A stretch of DNA of 64,000 bases from Flavobacterium sp. N2270 (GTDB taxonomy: Bacteria; Bacteroidota; Bacteroidia; Flavobacteriales; Flavobacteriaceae): the NCBI RefSeq assembly GCF_025947225.1, contig NZ_CP110005.1:1178001-1242000 (forward strand). The letters are read 5' to 3'. The notes under the pieces are model-generated. The model was not told where the DNA came from. It saw only the letters and a list, made by a program, of their open reading frames with translations, and did no database searches. Position numbers and translations under genes: made by a program. Shown here piece after piece: positions 1-7,932 of the stretch. The stretch's first letter is position 1, and every line of letters begins with the position of its first letter.

Positions 1-159
1 GTACTGCAAAACTTATGCCAATACTTTTTACAAAAAAAAGCATTTTTTTTGAAATGATTTAATGTAATATAATCTTTTGGTTTTTAGTAATTTATGTTGT
101 TTTTTAAGGGCGGGTAAAAAATTTACTTAAAAATAATTATAATTTTTTTTAAAAAAAAC

Positions 160-191
160 TTGCATTGAATTATTTTTTTGGGCTATATTTG
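160..191 (+). promoter_or_regulatory. promoter of the tRNA-Gly pair
   Basis: A TATATTTG element (184-191) matches the Bacteroidota -7 consensus TAnnTTTG. A TTG lies at 160-162, 21 nt upstream. The first tRNA starts 14 nt after the element, so the 5' leader would be only a few bases long. The sequence before it (1-159) is AT-rich and shows no gene. Confidence 0.7.
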
Positions 192-204
192 CACACCAAA
201 AAAT

Positions 205-277
205 GCGAAAGTAGCTCAGTTGGTAGAGCGTCAGCCTTCCAAGCTGAATGTCGCGAGTTCGACCCTCGTCTTTCGCT
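205..277 (+). tRNA. tRNA-Gly (anticodon TCC), copy 1
   Basis: This is a 73-nt cloverleaf. The acceptor stem is GCGAAAG/CTTTCGC, the D-arm is GCTC/GAGC (214-217/226-229), and the anticodon stem is TCAGC/GCTGA. The seven-base loop CTTCCAA gives anticodon TCC (238-240), reading GGA and probably other Gly codons. The T-arm contains GTTCGA. No CCA end is encoded. It is base-for-base identical to the second copy 96 nt downstream and probably shares its transcript. Confidence 0.97.
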
Positions 278-300
278 CTAATTTATTGAAAGTACCTTAT

Positions 301-373
301 GCGAAAGTAGCTCAGTTGGTAGAGCGTCAGCCTTCCAAGCTGAATGTCGCGAGTTCGACCCTCGTCTTTCGCT
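301..373 (+). tRNA. tRNA-Gly (anticodon TCC), copy 2
   Basis: An exact 73-nt duplicate of the tRNA-Gly at 205-277, separated from it by a 23-nt spacer. It has the same acceptor stem, anticodon TCC and T-arm. It has no promoter of its own in the spacer, so co-transcription and processing are likely. The terminator hairpin begins 7 nt after its end. Confidence 0.97.
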
Positions 374-380
374 CAAAAAA

Positions 381-406
381 AGTCCTGCAATTTGCAGGAC
401 TTTTTT
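381..406 (+). terminator. bidirectional terminator between the tRNA-Gly pair and pepE
   Basis: The hairpin AGTCCTGCAA-TT-TGCAGGACT is flanked by an A-run on the left and a T-run on the right, so it can terminate from both sides. It serves the tRNA-Gly pair on the plus strand and overlaps the 3' end of the convergent peptidase gene. Confidence 0.85.
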
Positions 407-1112
407 ATTTTATGTTATTTAGCTCAGCTTCTGGTTCTAATTCTATAGGTTTATTATTTTGAGAAAATAAACGAGCAGTTAAATTTCCTTTTAGTTTTAT
501 TGAGTTTCCGTTTACTTCAAGCCAACTTCCTTCTCTTAAACCTAAAACAGGTTGTGGATTAAATTTATGAAATTCATTAATTCTTGTTTCTCTAGTTTCA
601 CCCATGTGGGTAGAATTCGTGTCTGGATCTAAATAATGCGGATTTATATTAAACGATACAAAACCAAAAGTTCTAAAACTTGGCGGATAGATTATTGGCA
701 TATCGTTAGTTGTTCCCATCGTTAGTCCGCAAATATTACTTCCGGCACTAGTACCTAAGTAAGGAATTCCATTGTTAATTGCTTTTTCTATACTTTCTAA
801 AATATCATTTCTATATAATTCAGAAACTAATAAAAAAGTATTTCCTCCACCAGTAAAAATGGCTTCGGCATTTTGAATCACTTCTATAGGTTTTTCAAAC
901 TCATGAATTCCTTTTACGCTAATGTTTAATTTTTGAAATGCTTTTGAAACAATTTTGGTATACTCATCATGAGTTATTCCGCCTGGTCTAGCGTAAGGAA
1001 TAAATAACAATGTTTTTACGTTGTTAAAATGTTTTTTTAGTGTTGGGAATAAATAGTCTAAATATTCTCCTCCATGTACTGTTGAGGTACTTGCTATTAT
1101 TAGTTTTCGCAT
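405..1112 (-). CDS. pepE: dipeptidase E (peptidase family S51)
   Basis: Predicted cytoplasmic serine peptidase that hydrolyses dipeptides with N-terminal aspartate (family knowledge). The 235 aa match the usual PepE length (about 230). The nucleophile elbow GTSAGSN places the catalytic serine at about residue 122, and a candidate catalytic histidine is in NPHY at 159. The GGGN motif at 88-91 is also typical of the class I glutamine amidotransferase-like fold. There is no signal peptide. The gene stands alone, convergent to the tRNA-Gly pair, and its last codons reach into the shared terminator. A minus-strand TAACTTTG element lies about 20 nt before the ATG. Confidence 0.88.
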   Translation of the reverse strand: MRKLIIASTSTVHGGEYLDYLFPTLKKHFNNVKTLLFIPYARPGGITHDEYTKIVSKAFQKLNISVKGIHEFEKPIEVIQNAEAIFTGGGNTFLLVSELYRNDILESIEKAINNGIPYLGTSAGSNICGLTMGTTNDMPIIYPPSFRTFGFVSFNINPHYLDPDTNSTHMGETRETRINEFHKFNPQPVLGLREGSWLEVNGNSIKLKGNLTARLFSQNNKPIELEPEAELNNIK

Positions 1113-1130
1113 GCTGTTTTATTTAAAATT

Positions 1131-1138
1131 CAAAGTTA
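1131..1138 (-). promoter_or_regulatory. promoter -7 element of pepE
   Basis: Read on the minus strand this is TAACTTTG, an exact match to TAnnTTTG, 18 nt before the pepE start codon. I see no clear TTG at the expected upstream distance. Confidence 0.55.
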
Positions 1139-1251
1139 TCACTTTTGTTTAACATAATTTTATCATGCTTTTAATATTTATTTTTGATTGTTGCAATTAC
1201 ATTTACAAATATTAATTAAATAGATGTATTATTAAAAAGATATACTTTTTA

Positions 1252-1995
1252 TTGTTTTTTATTTCGCTTTCGTTGTCAGCTCAAAACGACACTTTATTAA
1301 AAGGGAAAATAGTTTCAGAATCTTTGAACCTAGAGGATATTCATGTAATTAATCGTTCACAAAAGAAAGGAACCGTTACTTTACAAGGAGGATATTTTAC
1401 TTTAAACGCAAAAGTTTCAGATACCATTATTTTTAGCGCGGTTCATTTAAAAGCAGTTCAACATATTGTTACTAAAGATGATTTTGGAAAAAATTTATTT
1501 TTTGTAAATATGGAAATGATGATAAGTGCGTTAGATGAGGTGGTAATGGTACAATATAAAAATATAAATGCTGTAGCATTAGGGATTATCCCTGCAGGAC
1601 AAAAAACATATACGCCAGCTGAAAGAAAGTTATATACAGCAACAGGTGGAGGCAATACTTATGGGTTAAGTACGTCGGTTTCGTTAGATGGAATTATTAA
1701 CGGAATTTCTGGACGAACAAAAATGCTAAAAAAAGAAGTTCAGGTCGAAAAAAAGGAATTCTTTCTTGAGTCTATTCGGTTAGATTTTAATGATAATTAT
1801 TTTACAGAAAAATTAAAAATACCTCAAGATTATATTTCTGGTTTTCTGTATTATTTAGTTGAAAACAGAAATTTTGTTTATATATATAATAAGAATAATA
1901 AAACAGCTACTGAATTTGCTTTAGCCGGACTTTCAGTTGAATATTTGAAACTTAAAAACCTAGTTCCAAATGAAAATATCAAAACAGAGGAATAG
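1252..1995 (+). CDS. exported protein with carboxypeptidase-like regulatory domain (start uncertain)
   Basis: The product after signal cleavage would begin at about SAQND. A stretch of about 80 residues (GKIVSESLNLEDIHVIN... ending before ALDEVVM) resembles the CarboxypepD_reg beta-sandwich domain found in Bacteroidota surface proteins. The remaining 150 residues are not recognised. It is a paralogue of the next gene, which it overlaps by 26 nt, and heads a probable operon ending in the M1 peptidase. The start is problematic. The TTG at 1252 leaves a signal peptide without its positive N-region, while the same frame continues upstream as IIKKIYFLL to about 1228 with no ATG. The only nearby ATG (1224) is one base out of frame. 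It could use an ATT start at 1228 or 1231, carry a one-base indel, or contain a sequencing error. Confidence 0.6.
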   Translation: MFFISLSLSAQNDTLLKGKIVSESLNLEDIHVINRSQKKGTVTLQGGYFTLNAKVSDTIIFSAVHLKAVQHIVTKDDFGKNLFFVNMEMMISALDEVVMVQYKNINAVALGIIPAGQKTYTPAERKLYTATGGGNTYGLSTSVSLDGIINGISGRTKMLKKEVQVEKKEFFLESIRLDFNDNYFTEKLKIPQDYISGFLYYLVENRNFVYIYNKNNKTATEFALAGLSVEYLKLKNLVPNENIKTEE

Positions 1996-2833
1996 TTTTT
2001 TTATTGTTGTTTTTATTTTTTCTCAACTTGTTTTTTCTCAAAATTCTGAAAGACAGGTTCTAAAAGGAAAAGTAATTACCGATTCTTTAGATGTCGAAAA
2101 CATTACGGTTTTTAATATTTCTTCAAATATAGGAGCTATTACAGATCAACTTGGTGTGTTTTATATTAAAGCAAAAGAGAATGACACATTGTTCTTTCAG
2201 GGACTTTCTTTCGTGTCTCAAAAATACATACTTACAAAAAAAGATTTTTATGTTGAAGAACTAGAAGTTCAATTAGATATTAAAATAAATGAACTTAACG
2301 AAGTTATTGTAAGTCCTTATACTTTAACTGGGAATTTAGAGAAGGATATGAAGAAAATTAAAGTTTATGATCCGTTTGGCTCAGTAGACATGAATGTGGT
2401 GAAATATTATGACGATAAGTATTCTGAAAAACCAGAAATAACAACATCGCCAAGTCATTTTGCTCCGGGCGGCTCAACTGTCGATTTTAAAATTATTGGT
2501 AAAGCAATTGGAAAACTTTTAGGCATTAAAAGCAATCCTAGAAAAAACGTGGAAGCAGTTATTGAAAATCGAAAACTTAGAGAAGTACAATCAAAATCAT
2601 TTTCTGAACATATTAAAGAGCGATACTCAAATCATTTTTTTACATCAACTTTGAAAATTGAGAATGATAAAATCCCTTCTTTTTTAGCTTTTGCTGAAAT
2701 GCCCAGCTATGAATTGGTTAATTTTTTAAAAAGTGAAAATGAATTACAACTTTTAGAATATCTAATTTCAAAATCAACTGAATTTAAAAATAAGTTTAAT
2801 GAAGAATCAATATCTTTACCAAATGAAAAATAG
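1970..2833 (+). CDS. exported protein with carboxypeptidase-like regulatory domain
   Basis: A 287-aa protein with a clear Sec signal peptide (MKISKQRNSFFIVVFIFSQL, cleaved near FSQ). A CarboxypepD_reg-like beta-sandwich follows at about residues 30-110 (LKGKVITDSLDVENITVFN... INELNEVIV). The C-terminal 170 residues match no family I know. It resembles the preceding protein in layout and in the domain boundary motif, pointing to a tandem duplication. The start overlaps the upstream gene by 26 nt and its end overlaps the DUF6702 gene by 11 nt, so translation is probably coupled. It likely acts in the periplasm or at the outer membrane; its exact role is unknown. Confidence 0.72.
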   Translation: MKISKQRNSFFIVVFIFSQLVFSQNSERQVLKGKVITDSLDVENITVFNISSNIGAITDQLGVFYIKAKENDTLFFQGLSFVSQKYILTKKDFYVEELEVQLDIKINELNEVIVSPYTLTGNLEKDMKKIKVYDPFGSVDMNVVKYYDDKYSEKPEITTSPSHFAPGGSTVDFKIIGKAIGKLLGIKSNPRKNVEAVIENRKLREVQSKSFSEHIKERYSNHFFTSTLKIENDKIPSFLAFAEMPSYELVNFLKSENELQLLEYLISKSTEFKNKFNEESISLPNEK

Positions 2834-3326
2834 ATATAAAATAGTTGTACTGCTTACGGTATTTGCTTTTATGAGTTCATTTGTAGTTCATAAATTTTAT
2901 GTTTCAGTAACCCAAATAGATTTTGTTCCAAAGAAACAACGAATTGAAATCACATCAAGAATATTTATTGATGATTTTGAAAAAGGGTTAAAGAAAAAAT
3001 ACAACAAGGATTTTTACTTATCTACAAAAAAGGAAATTCCAGAAACAAACGATTATATTCAAAAATATCTTGAAGAAAAAATGAAGTTTGTTATTAATAA
3101 TAAACCTTATAAAGTTACATTTTTAACAAAAGAAGTAGAAGATGATGTGTTAATTTGTTATTCAAAAGTGCAATTCTCTGAAAAAATAACTACTTTCGAA
3201 ATCTTTAATTCTGTTCTTACAGAAATGTTTTCTGAACAAAAAAACATAATACATACAGATATTAATGGTAACAAAAAGAGTGTTTTGTTGACATATAGTG
3301 AACGATCAACATTATTAGAATTTTAA
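2823..3326 (+). CDS. DUF6702 family exported protein
   Basis: A 167-aa protein from the ATG at 2823. That ATG overlaps the previous stop region and gives a normal signal anchor (KNRYKIVVLLTVFAFMSSFV). An in-frame ATG 24 nt upstream would add a polar extension in front of the signal and is less likely. The small beta-rich body (HKFYVSVTQIDFVP, RIFIDDFEKGL) resembles the DUF6702 proteins that I recall next to M1 peptidases in flavobacteria. The function is unknown. The M1 peptidase starts only 11 nt downstream, so the two are very probably co-transcribed and may share substrates or a compartment. Confidence 0.72.
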   Translation: MKNRYKIVVLLTVFAFMSSFVVHKFYVSVTQIDFVPKKQRIEITSRIFIDDFEKGLKKKYNKDFYLSTKKEIPETNDYIQKYLEEKMKFVINNKPYKVTFLTKEVEDDVLICYSKVQFSEKITTFEIFNSVLTEMFSEQKNIIHTDINGNKKSVLLTYSERSTLLEF

Positions 3327-3337
3327 ACAACCCAAAA

Positions 3338-5608
3338 ATGAAAAAATCAATCTTATTTTCTTCGTTTTTAGCAATTGCAGTTTCATTTACTTCAATAGCT
3401 CAAGAAACAAAAACAGAAGATAAAAAAAGAGAACAAGGGCATTATAACGAAAATAAATTTCGACAAATGTACGACATTATGGCTACGCCAAATATGTTTA
3501 GAACTGCATCTGGTGCTCCGGGTCCAGCTTATTATCAGCAAAAAGCTGATTATAAAATGGATATAGAAATTGATGATAAAAATCAAAAACTATACGGTAA
3601 AGAAACAGTTACGTATTATAATAATTCTCCTGAACCATTAGAGTATTTGTGGGTACAGTTAGATCAAAATATGCGTGCACAAAATTCTAAAACACCATTA
3701 GTTGAAAACCAAAGAATAGCTCCTGCATTAACAGCAGAAAAATTTGCTAAGGAATTCATGGAAAATGGTTTTGATGGTGGTTTTAATATTGAATATGTAA
3801 AAGATAAATCAGGTAAAAATATAAGTTATACCATCAATCAAACAATGATGCGTATTAACTTGGCTACTCCTTTAAAACCTGGTGGTAAAACGGTTTTTTC
3901 AATTAAATGGTGGTACAACATTAATAATTACCAAATAGACGGAGGTCGTTCGGGTTTTGAATTATTTCCTGACGGGAATAAATTATATGTAATTGCTCAG
4001 TTTTTTCCAAGAATGGCAGTTTACAGCGATGTTGAAGGTTGGCAAAATATGCAGTTTTGGGGAAGAGGTGAATTTGCATTAACATTTGGGGATTATGAAG
4101 TAAATATTACAGTTCCTGCAGATCACATGATGGAAGCAACAGGAGAGCTTCAAAACAGAAAAGAAGTATATACTTCAGAACAAATGAAAAGATGGGAATT
4201 AGCCCAAAATACATTTGATAAGCCTGTTTTAATTGTAACTCAGGCTGAAGCTGAAGCAAATGCAAAAGGTTTTTCTGATAAAAAGAAAACATGGAAATAT
4301 AAAGCAAAGAATGTTAGAGATTTTGGAATTTCAACTTCGAGAAAATTCATGTTAGATGCAATGGCTGTTCAATTAGAAACGGTTAAGCCAATGGCTATTT
4401 CAATTTATCCGCCAGAAGCAAATCCGCTTTGGGGAGAATATTCAACTAGAGCAGTTGCACAAACTTTAAAAACATATTCTAAACATACATTTGATTATCC
4501 TTATCCAAAAGCAGTTTCTGTTTCAGCAGAAGATCAAGGAATGGAGTATCCTATGATTTGTTGGAATTTTGGTCGCCCTGATGCTGATGGAACGTATACA
4601 GATAGAGTAAAGTATGGAATGTTAGGTGTAATTATTCACGAAGTTGGACATAACTTTTTTCCTATGATTGTTAATTCTGACGAAAGACAATGGACTTGGA
4701 TGGATGAAGGTTTAAATACATTCTTAGAATATTTAACAGAATTAGAATTCGATAAAAATTTCCCAACTGATAGAGGACCAGCGGCTAAAATTGTACCTTA
4801 TATGAAAGGAAATCAGCAATATTTAGAGCCAATTATGTCTAATTCTGAAAATATTTTTCAGTTTGGATCAAATGCTTATGGTAAGCCAGCAACAGGCTTA
4901 AATATTTTACGTGAAACCATTATGGGACATGAATTGTTTGACCACGCATTTAAAACATATGCGCAACGTTGGAAATTTAAACACCCAACTCCTGAAGATT
5001 TCTTTAGAACTATGGAAGACGCTTCTGCAGTAGATTTAGATTGGTTCTGGAGAGGTTGGTTCTATTCTACAGATTATGTAGATATTGCACTTAAGGATGT
5101 AAAAGAATATTATGTTTCTACCGAACCTACCGCTAAGTTGAAAAACTACAGAATGAGAACGGGTCGTTTTACATATGATGATGGACCATTTTTATATTTA
5201 ATTGATGAAAAAAACGAAGAGTTTAATCCTGCAACTAAAAAAGCATTTGATGTGAATGAAGTTCAAATGTTAGATGATTATGTAGCGAAAAATTATACTG
5301 CTGAAGAAAAAGCAAAATTAAAAGCACCAAAGTATTTCTATGAAGTAGAGTTTGAAAAATTAGGTGGAATGATTATGCCTATTCTTGTTGAGCTTCAGTT
5401 TGAAGATGGTTCTACAGAAAATCATGTATTTCCAGCTCAAATTTGGAGAAAAAATAATGAAACTGCAAAAAGAGTTTTCGCTACAGATAAGAAAGTAGTT
5501 AAAATTCAAATTGATCCTAAATTAGAAACGGCAGATATTGATACAAACAACAACGTTTGGCCAAGTACTGAAGTAAAATCTAAATTTGACGAATTAGAAA
5601 AAAAATAA
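3338..5608 (+). CDS. M1 family metallopeptidase (exported aminopeptidase)
   Basis: Zinc aminopeptidase of the M1 (gluzincin) family. It carries a Sec signal peptide (about residues 1-21, ending SIAQ). The zinc site is H434-E-V-G-H438, with the third ligand E457 in WMDEG, exactly the HEXXH-X18-E spacing. The substrate-binding motif is GMEYP instead of the classical GAMEN. At 756 aa it is within the normal range. It is last in an operon with two CarboxypepD_reg-like proteins and the DUF6702 protein and is followed by a strong terminator. It probably trims peptides in the periplasm or at the cell surface. No type IX secretion C-terminal sorting domain is evident. Confidence 0.92.
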   Translation: MKKSILFSSFLAIAVSFTSIAQETKTEDKKREQGHYNENKFRQMYDIMATPNMFRTASGAPGPAYYQQKADYKMDIEIDDKNQKLYGKETVTYYNNSPEPLEYLWVQLDQNMRAQNSKTPLVENQRIAPALTAEKFAKEFMENGFDGGFNIEYVKDKSGKNISYTINQTMMRINLATPLKPGGKTVFSIKWWYNINNYQIDGGRSGFELFPDGNKLYVIAQFFPRMAVYSDVEGWQNMQFWGRGEFALTFGDYEVNITVPADHMMEATGELQNRKEVYTSEQMKRWELAQNTFDKPVLIVTQAEAEANAKGFSDKKKTWKYKAKNVRDFGISTSRKFMLDAMAVQLETVKPMAISIYPPEANPLWGEYSTRAVAQTLKTYSKHTFDYPYPKAVSVSAEDQGMEYPMICWNFGRPDADGTYTDRVKYGMLGVIIHEVGHNFFPMIVNSDERQWTWMDEGLNTFLEYLTELEFDKNFPTDRGPAAKIVPYMKGNQQYLEPIMSNSENIFQFGSNAYGKPATGLNILRETIMGHELFDHAFKTYAQRWKFKHPTPEDFFRTMEDASAVDLDWFWRGWFYSTDYVDIALKDVKEYYVSTEPTAKLKNYRMRTGRFTYDDGPFLYLIDEKNEEFNPATKKAFDVNEVQMLDDYVAKNYTAEEKAKLKAPKYFYEVEFEKLGGMIMPILVELQFEDGSTENHVFPAQIWRKNNETAKRVFATDKKVVKIQIDPKLETADIDTNNNVWPSTEVKSKFDELEKK

Positions 5609-5630
5609 TTTTTTTAATTAATACTATTTA

Positions 5631-5662
5631 AACCTCGAATTATACAATTCGAGGTTTTTTAT
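5631..5662 (+). terminator. terminator after the M1 peptidase operon
   Basis: An 11-bp perfect stem (AACCTCGAATT / AATTCGAGGTT) with a four-base loop is followed directly by a T-run. It lies 23 nt after the peptidase stop codon. Confidence 0.9.
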
Positions 5663-5676
5663 TTTAACGAAGATTT

Positions 5677-5708
5677 TTGATGTTCACATAAAAATCTTTG
5701 TAACTTTG
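5677..5708 (+). promoter_or_regulatory. promoter of tatA
   Basis: TTG at 5677-5679, a 21-nt spacer, then TAACTTTG at 5701-5708, a full match to the Bacteroidota housekeeping promoter. The tatA ATG follows 29 nt later. Confidence 0.75.
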
Positions 5709-5737
5709 TTTCATTGTAAAATGTAATTCAATTAAAA

Positions 5738-6085
5738 ATGTTTGGAATTGGTGGAGGAGAACTAATCTTTATAGTTCTTATTGCAGTAATGATTTTTGGT
5801 TCAAAAGGTATTCCTGATGTGGCTCGTTTTTTAGGAAAAACAATGGCGCAAATTAAACACGCAACTAACGATATTAAATCGGAAATTAATAACAGTGCCA
5901 AAGAAAACGGAATGGATATGAATTCGTTAACAGGCGGAATTTCAGAAGAAATTCAAAAAGCAAAAGATGGTATTTCTAAAGCAGTTAATCCATTAGAGAA
6001 TATAGCTTCTGATGTTCAAAATCCTATTCAAAAAGCAAAAGAAGATATTGAAAACCTAACCGGACCTATTAAAAGACAACTATAA
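5738..6085 (+). CDS. tatA: Sec-independent protein translocase subunit TatA
   Basis: TatA/TatE/Hcf106-type pore component of the twin-arginine translocase, which moves folded proteins across the inner membrane. The N-terminus MFGIGGGELIFIVLIAVMIF forms the single membrane helix. It is followed by the hinge FGSKGIPD and the amphipathic helix VARFLGKTMAQIKHA. The C-terminal half (about residues 50-115) is polar and helical. At 115 aa it is longer than many TatA proteins, so a TatB-like role cannot be excluded. No tatC is in the window. It has its own promoter and is followed after one base by the PAP2 phosphatase gene. Confidence 0.88.
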   Translation: MFGIGGGELIFIVLIAVMIFGSKGIPDVARFLGKTMAQIKHATNDIKSEINNSAKENGMDMNSLTGGISEEIQKAKDGISKAVNPLENIASDVQNPIQKAKEDIENLTGPIKRQL

Positions 6086-6086
6086 T

Positions 6087-6659
6087 TTGGAACAACTACT
6101 TCACTTAGATAAAGAATTATTTGTTTTCTTAAACGGACTAGGTTCAGAATCGTTTGACGGTTTCTGGAAAATAATTACAAAACAACTGCATTGGACGCCT
6201 TTTTTTCTAGGTATTTTTTATTTGTTACAAAAAAAAGTAGGTTGGAAAAATTTTGGAATTATTATTCTTTTTCTAGCGCTATTAATTACGTTTACAGACC
6301 AAATTACCAATTTATTTAAAAACGGATTTCAACGTTTACGACCTTGTAATACACCAGAAATTAAAGATATTATTCGTGTTGTGGTAAAGAGAAGCTCGTT
6401 TAGTTTTTTCTCTGGTCATGCAGCTAATTCAATGGCAAGTACAATGTTCATTTTCTTAATTATTAGACGATATTATAACTATTCGTTTCTATTGTTCTTA
6501 TTTCCTTTAATTTTCGCTTACAGCCGCATTTATCTAGGGTTGCACTTTCCGTTAGATATTCTTTCTGGTTATGTTTTCGGAATGCTTAGCGGACTTTTCT
6601 TTTACAAACTCTACGAAGTTTTTATGAGGAAGTATCCGAAGTATAGTATTTATTTGTAG
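6087..6659 (+). CDS. PAP2 family membrane phosphatase
   Basis: A 190-aa integral membrane phosphatase of the PAP2/undecaprenyl-diphosphatase superfamily, probably acting on a lipid phosphate on the periplasmic face. The three signature motifs are complete: K78-X6-RP (to R85-P86), SFFSGH at 106-111, and SR-X5-H-X3-D (S146 to D157). Five or six hydrophobic helices surround them. The start is a TTG one base after the tatA stop, giving the expected N-terminus MEQLLHLDKELF. Dephosphorylation of undecaprenyl or phosphatidylglycerol phosphate are both possible; the exact substrate is not visible from sequence. Confidence 0.87.
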   Translation: MEQLLHLDKELFVFLNGLGSESFDGFWKIITKQLHWTPFFLGIFYLLQKKVGWKNFGIIILFLALLITFTDQITNLFKNGFQRLRPCNTPEIKDIIRVVVKRSSFSFFSGHAANSMASTMFIFLIIRRYYNYSFLLFLFPLIFAYSRIYLGLHFPLDILSGYVFGMLSGLFFYKLYEVFMRKYPKYSIYL

Positions 6660-6667
6660 TTTAACTG

Positions 6668-7180
6668 ATGACAGAAAAAGAGAAATTAATAGTTTTTAGA
6701 ATTTGCCTTGAAGCTAATATTATTACCTTATCTCAAATTCAAAAATGGGCAGAAAAAACTTTAGTCAATAATGAAATAATCAGAGATGATTATATTCTAG
6801 ATTTATGTTCTTCTGAAAGTAAAGGGGTTAATGAGATTGTACATCTTTTGAAACAAAATGAAGGAAGTGTTGAAAATCAAGAAATTTGGAAAATTGTATA
6901 TGGAGTTACTTGGGTTTTATATGAAAAAAATATAATTAATTTAAAGAGAGCTTGTAACTTTGTCTATAAGGTTGCAACAGAAATAAGTTATGCAACAGAA
7001 TATGATTTGTCCGAAGGAATATCACTAGATGATTCTTATTATTTAGCTAGCAAGAATATCTGTGGTAATTTAAATGATGTTGAAAAGGAATTGAAAAAAA
7101 TAACTAGTGGTTTTAAGTATTTAGGGTTAAATTTTATTGAATCTAATTTTAATAATCAAGATGTTTTAAATAATAATTAG
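6668..7180 (+). CDS. hypothetical protein
   Basis: A 170-aa soluble, acidic, mostly helical protein (MTEKEKLIVFRICLEANIIT...). It has no signal peptide, membrane segment or recognised catalytic motif. It starts 8 nt after the PAP2 gene and is followed by a 20-nt gap to the convergent O-methyltransferase, so it may be the last gene of the tatA unit. The helical make-up and repeated short acidic stretches are reminiscent of small immunity-type proteins, but nothing specific supports that. I do not recognise the family. Codon use looks like its neighbours. Confidence 0.6.
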   Translation: MTEKEKLIVFRICLEANIITLSQIQKWAEKTLVNNEIIRDDYILDLCSSESKGVNEIVHLLKQNEGSVENQEIWKIVYGVTWVLYEKNIINLKRACNFVYKVATEISYATEYDLSEGISLDDSYYLASKNICGNLNDVEKELKKITSGFKYLGLNFIESNFNNQDVLNNN

Positions 7181-7200
7181 GTTATTCTTAGATAAAATTA

Positions 7201-7842
7201 TTACTTCACCCTAGTAACCGTCAAACCATCGCGAATAGGCAGTAAAACCGTTTCTACACGTTCGTCTTCGTTAATTAATTTATTGTATTCTACTAAAACT
7301 TTTGTACTTAAATCTTTCGGGCTTAATTCTTCCAAAACTTTTCCGCTCCACAACACATTATCCGATAAAATAATGCCGCCTGGGTTCATCATAGGAACAA
7401 TCATGTTGAAATAATTAATATAGTTTTCTTTATCGGCATCAATAAAAACCAAATCAAATTTTTTGTTTAAAGTGGGAATAATTTCCAAAGCATCACCTAA
7501 ATGTCCTTTTATTTGACCAGCATATTCAGAAGCTTCAAAATATTTTTGCTGAAAATCAAACAACTCTTCATTAATGTCAATCGTGTCTAAAAATCCGTCT
7601 TTTTGCATTCCTTCTGCTAAACACAATGCAGCATAACCAGTATAAGTACCAATTTCTAAAATGTTTTTCGGATTAATAATTTTAGAAAGCATACTTAAAA
7701 CTCTACCTTGAAAATGTCCGCTCAACATTCTTGGTTGTAGAATTTTCTGGTGTGTTTCGGTATTTAATTTCGCTAAAAGTTCTGGCTCTTTTTGGCTATG
7801 ATTGGCTACGTAATTTTCTAATTCTTCCGATATAAAATGCAT
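7201..7842 (-). CDS. class I SAM-dependent O-methyltransferase
   Basis: A 213-aa member of the Methyltransf_3 (caffeoyl-CoA/catechol O-methyltransferase-like) family, cytoplasmic. The SAM motif I is LEIGTYTGYAA at about residues 62-72. The acidic metal and substrate motif FIDADKENY is at 133-141, and a typical ILSDNVLWSG segment follows. Bacterial members methylate catechol-like hydroxyls using Mg2+ or Ca2+; the natural substrate here is unknown. It is a single gene, divergent from rlmN, with a TATTTTTG element on the minus strand 18 nt upstream of its ATG. Confidence 0.88.
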   Translation of the reverse strand: MHFISEELENYVANHSQKEPELLAKLNTETHQKILQPRMLSGHFQGRVLSMLSKIINPKNILEIGTYTGYAALCLAEGMQKDGFLDTIDINEELFDFQQKYFEASEYAGQIKGHLGDALEIIPTLNKKFDLVFIDADKENYINYFNMIVPMMNPGGIILSDNVLWSGKVLEELSPKDLSTKVLVEYNKLINEDERVETVLLPIRDGLTVTRVK

Positions 7843-7860
7843 GATGGTTCAAATTTTAAA

Positions 7861-7868
7861 CAAAAATA
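7861..7868 (-). promoter_or_regulatory. promoter -7 element of the O-methyltransferase gene
   Basis: Reads TATTTTTG on the minus strand, matching TAnnTTTG, 18 nt before the start codon. Confidence 0.5.
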
Positions 7869-7920
7869 CAAATTCCAACACTTCTAACTTCTAATTTCTG
7901 AATTCTAATTTCTAAATTCC

Positions 7921-7928
7921 TAACTTTG
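7921..7928 (+). promoter_or_regulatory. promoter -7 element of rlmN (possible leaderless transcript)
   Basis: TAACTTTG matches TAnnTTTG and ends only four bases before the rlmN ATG (7933). With the usual spacing the transcript would begin at or next to the start codon. The preceding 50 nt are a run of imperfect TTCTAA units. Confidence 0.6.
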
Positions 7929-7932
7929 CACC

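Noticed and set aside
1..159. Possible end of a gene before the tRNA promoter
   Set aside because: No frame with coding character reaches into this stretch; it is AT-rich with several stops in all frames.
205..373. Two 73-bp identical repeats with a 23-bp spacer, superficially like a short CRISPR array
   Set aside because: Both units are tRNA-Gly genes. There are only two copies and no cas genes.
178..462. Open frame with a repeated peptide across both tRNA-Gly genes
   Set aside because: The peptide repeat is only the translation of the two identical tRNA genes; their cloverleaf structures are complete.
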